A model generated the notes under the pieces. That model ran no database searches. It was not told the DNA's origin and saw only the letters and a list, made by a program, of their open reading frames with translations. From contig NZ_CP076563.1 in NCBI RefSeq assembly GCF_044357945.1, positions 1,550,001 to 1,614,000 of the forward strand: a stretch of DNA of 64,000 nt. Reading direction: 5' to 3'. The stretch comes from QAND01 sp003150225. Its GTDB lineage: Bacteria; Bacillota; Clostridia; Christensenellales; QAND01. Position 1 is the first letter of the stretch; each line of letters begins with the position of its first letter. The position numbers and the translations under genes were made by a program. This document shows, one piece after another, positions 59,577 through 64,000 of this stretch.

Positions 59577-59640
59577 GGGTTACGCAACTTTTTCAAAGTG
59601 CGTAACCCACTATGACACTTTCAGCTTCGCTGTAAAGATG
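59577..59640. repeat. oriT-like inverted repeats upstream of the relaxase
   Basis: GGGTTACGCA(A)CTTT-TTC-AAAGTGCGTAACCC: 14-bp arms with one extra base (59577-59608), followed by a second imperfect hairpin around CTTTCAGC-TTC-GCTGTAAAG. MobV elements keep their transfer origin just upstream of the mob gene, so this is a candidate oriT. The nick site is not identifiable by eye. Confidence 0.55.
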
Positions 59641-59685
59641 TCGTGGGCAAGGGCTTTCCTCCCTTGACCCCCCTCAAAACCTCAA

Positions 59686-60744
59686 TCAAATAGGCAGGTC
59701 GTCCTCGTCCGTGACTTCCTGCCCATTCTCAATCGGTTTTTCAACCTCCGGCAAAGTCCAGTACCAAAGAAAGCCGTCCTTCACAGAGCGAACTCCGGCT
59801 TTCTTCTTGGACTTCTTGTAGGTTGATTTCTTGAAGCCTGCGGCTTCAAGCTTTGCTTCGCAATCGGAAGCCAGCCGTCTGCCGCCCGACAGCAGGGAAC
59901 GGATAAAATCCGTTGCCGCTTCCTCACGGGCATTCGGTCTGCCCATCCTCGGCGCAGAAGCAGAGAAAGCGTCCTCCGCACTCAGCTCCAGCTCATCAAG
60001 AAAGTTCACGCCCTTGTCGGCTACCTCAAAGAGAATAGCGGAGCCCATCGGTGCAAGATTGCTCTTGACCTGCACCAGATAACGCTCAGCGGGGTTCTGC
60101 TTATTCGCCGTGCGTGTGACGGCAAGAATGCTTCTCGCAGCACCGGCAATGTCGATAGAGCCATTGGTGCGATAGAGGGGGCTTGTGTCCTTCGCCTTGT
60201 TCATATGGGCGATGATAACGATGGCGCAGCCGGTGTCCTTGGCAACGGCAATCAGGTGGTTGAACTCAGCTCTTGTTTCGTTGGCGTTGTTCATCGAGCA
60301 AGTGTCACCGATATACGAACTCATCGGGTCGAGGATCAGCAGCTTGGCGTTGTACTTCTCCACGGCTTCACGGATACGGTCATCTCCGAAGGTCAGGCTC
60401 TTTTCGTCCTCCTTGATGAAGATGAGCCTGTCCCCATCACCGCCCGCCGAATTAAATCTCGGCACAACGGTATCGTCTGCATCGTCCTCGGTGGTCTGAT
60501 AGATAATTGTCATCGGCTCGCCGCTCTCGTCCTTATCGGCAAAGGGCAGCGGCGCTCCCTTGGAAAGCAAAGCGGCAAGAGAAAGCATCAGCTTACTCTT
60601 GCCGTCGCCGGGGTCGCCTTGCAGCAGTGTGACCTTGCCGAAGGGGATATAGGGATACCACAGCCAGCGCACCTCCTTGGGTGTAATCTCGCTTGCCTTG
60701 ATGATTTCCAGCTTTGCGGGAATGTTGTTCGGATAGTCTGTCAT
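59686..60744 (-). CDS. RepA-like AAA/RecA-fold ATPase of a mobile element
   Basis: A 352-residue hexameric-helicase-type ATPase. Walker A LLQGDPGDGKSKLMLS near 40-50, Walker B KLLILDPMSSYIG, and a DNA-binding-loop region CAIVIIAHMNKA. Such RecA-like proteins act as replicative helicase or primase partners on plasmids and ICEs. ATG 60744 has AAAAGGAGG and overlaps the stop of the small Cys-rich gene by four bases. Expected to support element replication. Confidence 0.85.
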   Translation of the reverse strand: MTDYPNNIPAKLEIIKASEITPKEVRWLWYPYIPFGKVTLLQGDPGDGKSKLMLSLAALLSKGAPLPFADKDESGEPMTIIYQTTEDDADDTVVPRFNSAGGDGDRLIFIKEDEKSLTFGDDRIREAVEKYNAKLLILDPMSSYIGDTCSMNNANETRAEFNHLIAVAKDTGCAIVIIAHMNKAKDTSPLYRTNGSIDIAGAARSILAVTRTANKQNPAERYLVQVKSNLAPMGSAILFEVADKGVNFLDELELSAEDAFSASAPRMGRPNAREEAATDFIRSLLSGGRRLASDCEAKLEAAGFKKSTYKKSKKKAGVRSVKDGFLWYWTLPEVEKPIENGQEVTDEDDLPI

Positions 60745-60914
60745 TGTCTTGTCCTCCTTTTCGATAGATAGTGTGGGCAGTGAATAACGGTGGCACGGAA
60801 GCTCTGCTTGCAGCTCCTTTCGCATTTTCTGCAAAGCTCGTTATATTTCTTCCTGCCACGCTCATCAAGAAAGAACGCCCATTCTCTCTTGAGGTATTTC
60901 GGCATACGGGGCAT
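60741..60914 (-). CDS. Small Cys-rich protein coupled to the element ATPase
   Basis: A 57-residue basic protein with LCRKCERSC and a later Cys-Pro-His, suggesting a zinc finger. ATG 60914 lies eight bases after GGAGG; its stop overlaps the ATPase start (ATGA). Probably an accessory DNA-binding or primase-like piece of the element's replication module; no family recognised. Confidence 0.65.
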   Translation of the reverse strand: MPRMPKYLKREWAFFLDERGRKKYNELCRKCERSCKQSFRATVIHCPHYLSKRRTRQ

Positions 60915-60965
60915 AATGGACACCTCCTTATCGCTGCCTAATTGCCGATTTGCTCCCGAAACGCA

Positions 60966-61021
60966 GAAACGCCCAAAACCGTTTCCCGCTGTATGGTTTC
61001 GGGGCGATTTTGGGCGTTTTC
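60966..61021. terminator. Long inverted repeat with T-runs on both strands
   Basis: GAAACGCCCAAAA / TTTTGGGCGTTTTC arms around a 29-base centre that itself can pair partly. It lies between the small Cys-rich gene and the surface-protein terminator. Could be a bidirectional terminator or a replication-related structure. Confidence 0.5.
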
Positions 61022-61099
61022 TTTCGATATGAGCGGCTTCATATTGGCGGCGGTATCCTTACCGTCCGTCATTCAAAAGCCGCTGTTTGTCGCTTCCGG

Positions 61100-61140
61100 G
61101 TAACAAAAAAGCGCCGTATTGCTACGACGCTTTTGTCTTG
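61100..61140 (-). terminator. Terminator after surface-protein gene
   Basis: AAAAGCGTCG / CGGCGCTTTTTT stem (one mismatch) on the minus strand, 35 bases after the surface-protein stop. Confidence 0.8.
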
Positions 61141-61172
61141 CTCGGAAGATGGAGCAAGGGAACGCTATTCAA

Positions 61173-62660
61173 TTATCTGTTGTACTTTTTCTTCCTGCTT
61201 ACAACCGTTGTGCCGATGGCTGCACCGCCGCTGACGAACAGAGCAGCCAGCCAACCGATGAGGTTGCTGCTGTCACCGGTCTGAGGAGACTTGGTGGAGT
61301 CGTCCTTTCCGGGCTTATCGGTGTTATTATTACCGCTACCTGTATTGCCGGTGCTGCCGTTGTCGGAGAGCTTGTCGATGACCGTATTTTCGCTGCGCTT
61401 ATAGCTGCAGACGGTACACTCCTCATGCTTCAGGCCGGTCTGGGTCGTGGTGGCCGCCTGGTCTACCTTCCACACGAAGGTGTGGGACGCCAGATCCTTT
61501 GTGCTGCCACTCGGATCCGGGCAGGCGCTGTCGGTGCACTGATGCCAATGGCTCTTTGCGTCCGCATACCACGGACCGCCGTAGGTATGGGCATGGGGAC
61601 CCACATACGGCTTCACGGTGATGTTCTGGTAGGTCTTGATATTACTGCTGCCGCTGCCATCGTTATACTGGATCGTTACATCCGTCTGCCCCTGCATGAG
61701 CCCCGTACCCCGGAAGATCGTATAGCCGGTTTCAGGGAGGTCAGCCGTGGTGCCGTCGGTATAATGCGCGGTGACCACCATGCCCGTCGGGTCAAAATCC
61801 TCGCCGGCCATGTACTCGGTCTTATCCGGCTGTTTTGTGATCTCGATGCTCTCCACCGTCTTGACGACCTCCGGTTTGCCAAGGCCACGGATCACCTGAT
61901 AATCCTTGTTATACGGAAAACCACTCCATGTTGTTTCAAAGGCATCCGCTTCAACTCCGTTTACGGTCACGTTCTCCTTTTTCAGCCCGGTGTAATCGCA
62001 CCCCAGGAGCTTATTAAAATAAACCTCTACCCTATATTCTGTATCCGCCTTGAAGGTTCCGGTTAGAGGTGCGGAAGTCCAATCACCCGCCGAGTCCTTT
62101 TCCATAAATTGGAAGTAGCTAAGTTTAATACCAGGCTCTGTCGTCGTAACCGCGGCATCTGCTATCTTTGCGTCCGCTTTATATCCGGTCACCGTGATCG
62201 GCAGTGTGGTCACCTTTGTCTCGCTCGCTGGTCTATAGGTGTTGTATACCTTGAATTCGGTGCTGTTACCGTTGCCATACACGCTCTGCGGGCCGCTTTC
62301 GTTGTTGCCGCCCGTATAAGAAATGCTGTACCATACATACTCTCCGATTGGATCGCCGGGCACGACCTGCTGTACGATATACTTGCCCTCCTCGACCGCT
62401 ATGGTGTTTGTTCCTGTTGTTCCGTCTGCTCCGACGGTGACAGTCATCGTACCGTATTCATAGTATTGCGCAGTCACTTCATTTATGGCCTTCTTGATTT
62501 GGAATGTAAAGGTCGCGCCTTCCGCGCTTCCGGTCAGTCCGTTCACCCCCACGGTGATTTTTAATTCACATGTTTTACTCTCTTCTGCTCGCGCCGTTGT
62601 GGGCACCATGCACAGCACCATACAGAGAACCAATACAATGCTGAGCCACTGTTTTTTCAT
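61173..62660 (-). CDS. Sortase-type cell-surface protein with Ig-like domains
   Basis: A 495-residue secreted protein: signal peptide (1-25, ending TTARAEE), an FctA/pilin-like beta domain (about 28-140), a second beta region, a bacterial Ig-like domain (about 285-350; ITKQPDKTEYMAGEDFDPTG is typical of Big_3-like repeats), an HxxxH/Cys-containing segment, then a Gly/Asn/Ser-rich stalk. The end is SPQTGDSSN, a hydrophobic helix and RKKKYNR: a wall-sorting signal with SPQTG instead of LPxTG. Start ATG 62660 after GGGAGGAAG. It looks like adhesin cargo on the element. Confidence 0.85.
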   Translation of the reverse strand: MKKQWLSIVLVLCMVLCMVPTTARAEESKTCELKITVGVNGLTGSAEGATFTFQIKKAINEVTAQYYEYGTMTVTVGADGTTGTNTIAVEEGKYIVQQVVPGDPIGEYVWYSISYTGGNNESGPQSVYGNGNSTEFKVYNTYRPASETKVTTLPITVTGYKADAKIADAAVTTTEPGIKLSYFQFMEKDSAGDWTSAPLTGTFKADTEYRVEVYFNKLLGCDYTGLKKENVTVNGVEADAFETTWSGFPYNKDYQVIRGLGKPEVVKTVESIEITKQPDKTEYMAGEDFDPTGMVVTAHYTDGTTADLPETGYTIFRGTGLMQGQTDVTIQYNDGSGSSNIKTYQNITVKPYVGPHAHTYGGPWYADAKSHWHQCTDSACPDPSGSTKDLASHTFVWKVDQAATTTQTGLKHEECTVCSYKRSENTVIDKLSDNGSTGNTGSGNNNTDKPGKDDSTKSPQTGDSSNLIGWLAALFVSGGAAIGTTVVSRKKKYNR

Positions 62661-63400
62661 GATTTCTTCCTCCCTAAAAAGTATATAGACTCTCGGAATC
62701 TCCAGCCCATTGAAAACACTGGGTTTGGAGGTTCCTTTTTTATCGAAATCACCCACTTTTTTTGCAAAAAGAGCTTTACAAACGGCTCGAAAAACGAGGC
62801 GCTTCGCACCCTTGTTTACAGAAATGACTTTTGCGAACAGGGGGCGCCTTCGATGTTACCGATTTATCCTGGCGGCCATGTGGCCTACCAGAATTTTGTG
62901 GTTGAGCAGTTGCGCAACCACTATGCCAACCCGGCAGAATTGCCGGATTTTTCTTCCTCCGACAGCGGACACGCCGGAGAAGACAGAAGGTTTAACCGGA
63001 AAAGATTGATTTGCCGGTCGTGGTTAGGACTTCAATATCAAACCACCATCCTTCCGGCAAACGCAAAAAGCCGAAGCCAAGGCATAATGCGCCCTGTCTC
63101 CGGCAACTGGTTCGTTATAAATTGTATGAAATAAGACTTGACACGCTGAAAAAACGGCGCTATGCTCCTGCCGAGCCGACAATAATTTTCGGTATTTCCG
63201 TTTGCCATAGTCAAGTCCTCCTTCCATAATTTCTAAGGCAAAAGGATATGAATTCCCCTACCCCATAGATATACAAAAATATTTTAGCAGATTTTCCCCG
63301 AAATCTCAAGTAATTTTCAGAATATTGCTCTCATCTTTTTCTCAAAGCATTGCCTTCTTCCATTACTCACGGAACTTTATGACTTCTTGAATACTACCCG
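62661..63400. other. Gap in the mobile element with no confident gene
   Basis: About 740 bases. A rightward frame from 62853 begins MLPIYPGGHVAYQNFVVEQL with no ribosome site that convinces me, and a leftward 56-residue frame (63038-63208) has a good one. The rest (63230-63400) is AT-rich without structure that I can assign. Probably degraded element DNA. Confidence 0.4.
63038..63208 (-). CDS. Possible 56-residue protein
   Basis: Short frame MANGNTENYCRLGRSIAPFF... ending ...FAFAGRMVV, with AAGGAGGA eight bases before ATG 63208. The ribosome site is better than expected by chance, but the length gives little coding evidence and no family is recognised. Confidence 0.35.
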   Translation of the reverse strand: MANGNTENYCRLGRSIAPFFQRVKSYFIQFITNQLPETGRIMPWLRLFAFAGRMVV

Positions 63401-63436
63401 AAAAGGAAAAGCCGCCGTCTGCGACAGCGACTTTTC
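63401..63436 (-). terminator. Terminator after the 98-residue element protein
   Basis: AAAAGTCGC / GCGGCTTTT stem (one G-T pair) with CCTTTTC on the minus strand, directly after the stop at 63440. Confidence 0.7.
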
Positions 63437-63439
63437 TCT

Positions 63440-63736
63440 TTAGCTGGTAAACTGTATCAACAGTTCGTTTAAGGCATCCACCGCACCGTGTCTTTCTGCC
63501 TGTATCTCTCGATTTCGCCACTCCATAAGGCACTGACAAATTACTCTGATTTCTACCGGCTCAAAGGGGATTTTCTTCTTTCGTCCCGGCTTCATTGCTT
63601 CTGCAATGTCACACAGGCGAAGGGCGAGTGAGTCAATCTGACCGTTGGTTTCTGCGTCATAGCTCCTGTGCTGCTGTATTAAGCCGTTTATCAGCACCCG
63701 CACCTCATAATCGTCCAGCTTGACATTCATAGCCAC
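63440..63736 (-). CDS. Element-type helical protein of unknown function
   Basis: A 98-residue protein, two similar helical blocks: KLDDYEVRVLINGLIQQHRS and FEPVEIRVICQCLMEWRNRE, suggesting an internal repeat. It sits directly after a TnpV remnant. Similar small proteins occur in clostridial conjugative elements; no function known. Confidence 0.6.
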   Translation of the reverse strand: MAMNVKLDDYEVRVLINGLIQQHRSYDAETNGQIDSLALRLCDIAEAMKPGRKKKIPFEPVEIRVICQCLMEWRNREIQAERHGAVDALNELLIQFTS

Positions 63737-63740
63737 ACTC

Positions 63741-63905
63741 CTAACAGTAGATAAGTTCGCTTGAAACGATTTCCGCAGCAGTGTTTCGCAGATTGTTCAT
63801 CCTCTGCACCCACAGCATTTGATTTTCCGCTTTAAGGGCTTCCGTAACGCCCTCTTTTTCGGAAAGCTGCTTTACCAGCCGAGAAAACATTGCTTCTGTG
63901 CGCCT
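63741..63905 (-). pseudogene. C-terminal remnant of a TnpV-family protein
   Basis: The last 50 residues read EAMFSRLVKQLSEKEGVTEA, LKAENQMLWVQRMNNLRNTA, then AEIVSSELIYC, which matches the C-terminal pattern of transposon-encoded TnpV proteins. Upstream of about 63905 this frame is unrelated and overlaps the recombinase fragment below, so the N-terminal half is missing. Confidence 0.65.
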
Positions 63906-64000
63906 GCTCCCAAAGCGCGCCGTCAACGATAGGCTCGTGGGTGTCCTCAAACACAAGGCGTTCCTCATCGGTGGCAAAGCGGCGTTCATCGGTCTTAAAA
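63895..64000 (-). pseudogene. Serine-recombinase fragment (continues beyond window)
   Basis: In a different frame from the TnpV remnant, the last 106 bases encode TDERRFATDEERLVFEDTH, then EPIVDGALWEQAHR, the recombinase-domain segment of large serine recombinases (compare the usual V-x-x-THE-x-I-V/I-D-x-x-x-W). The frame runs on to unrelated residues and a stop inside the TnpV region, so the recombinase is truncated at its C-terminal side. Confidence 0.6.

Overview
The window looks like a chromosome segment of a spore-forming Clostridia (Firmicutes) with moderately high GC. The evidence is gene content and order: spoIID/spoIIQ-like, spoIIID-mreB(mbl) and yabP-yabQ-divIC sporulation clusters, separate gltX and glnS, secA-prfB with the RF2 programmed frameshift, a SAM-riboswitch-controlled metK, and many TTG/GTG starts behind strong GGAGG sites. 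An Oscillospirales/Christensenellales-type organism would fit, but that placement is inference.

Layout. 1-9.2 kb is a leftward run of core genes (gltX partial, a PQ-loop-like membrane protein, glnS, rlmH, walJ-like hydrolase, murA, an M23/G5 peptidase, an M1 lipoprotein peptidase). 9.2-13.3 kb reads rightward: dnaD-like, a dnaC/dnaI-like helicase loader with an abrupt AT-rich core, radC and a polysaccharide deacetylase. 13.4-20 kb holds a GH25/LysM lysozyme, enolase, a DMT permease, DUF378, VOC, an iron alcohol dehydrogenase and a methyltransferase behind a probable molybdenum-cofactor riboswitch. 20-25.2 kb is the most unusual part: a two-headed GntR regulator and a GGDEF/EAL c-di-GMP phosphodiesterase flank a lone tyrosine integrase. 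That integrase sits between 19-bp direct repeats, themselves nested inside a perfect 28-bp inverted repeat. 25-37.6 kb has tRNA-Arg, LysM-spoIID-spoIIQ, metNIQ, an Er-VIT iron transporter, MOSC, spoIIID-mreB, an LCP protein, ttcA-like and metK. 37.7-51 kb has an AT-rich methyltransferase, recD2-comF, a probable raiA noncoding RNA with a zinc ribbon and hpf, NUDIX, a WG-repeat lipoprotein, secA-prfB, yabPQ-divIC-ppx and tRNA-fMet. 51.3-58.6 kb is accessory: arsR plus a split CHR transporter with twin operators, an immunity-like protein, cupin, aldo-keto reductase, an exonuclease-like protein, tRNA-Met and tandem ChbG deacetylases.

From about 59.24 kb to the window end lies a decayed mobilizable element. 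It contains a truncated MobV-type relaxase with an oriT-like inverted repeat, a RepA-like ATPase coupled to a small Cys-rich protein, a sortase-type surface protein, and a chimera of a TnpV fragment with a serine-recombinase fragment. Its left edge runs into the 3' end of a phage-type DUF1492-like gene.

Best candidate for an undescribed system: the integrase cassette at 22192-23648. An integrase inside its own inverted repeats, between a GntR regulator and a catalytically complete c-di-GMP phosphodiesterase, could be a self-contained DNA inversion (phase-variation) switch. A terminator shares one repeat arm on the left side only, so flipping would change which way integrase transcripts run out of the cassette.
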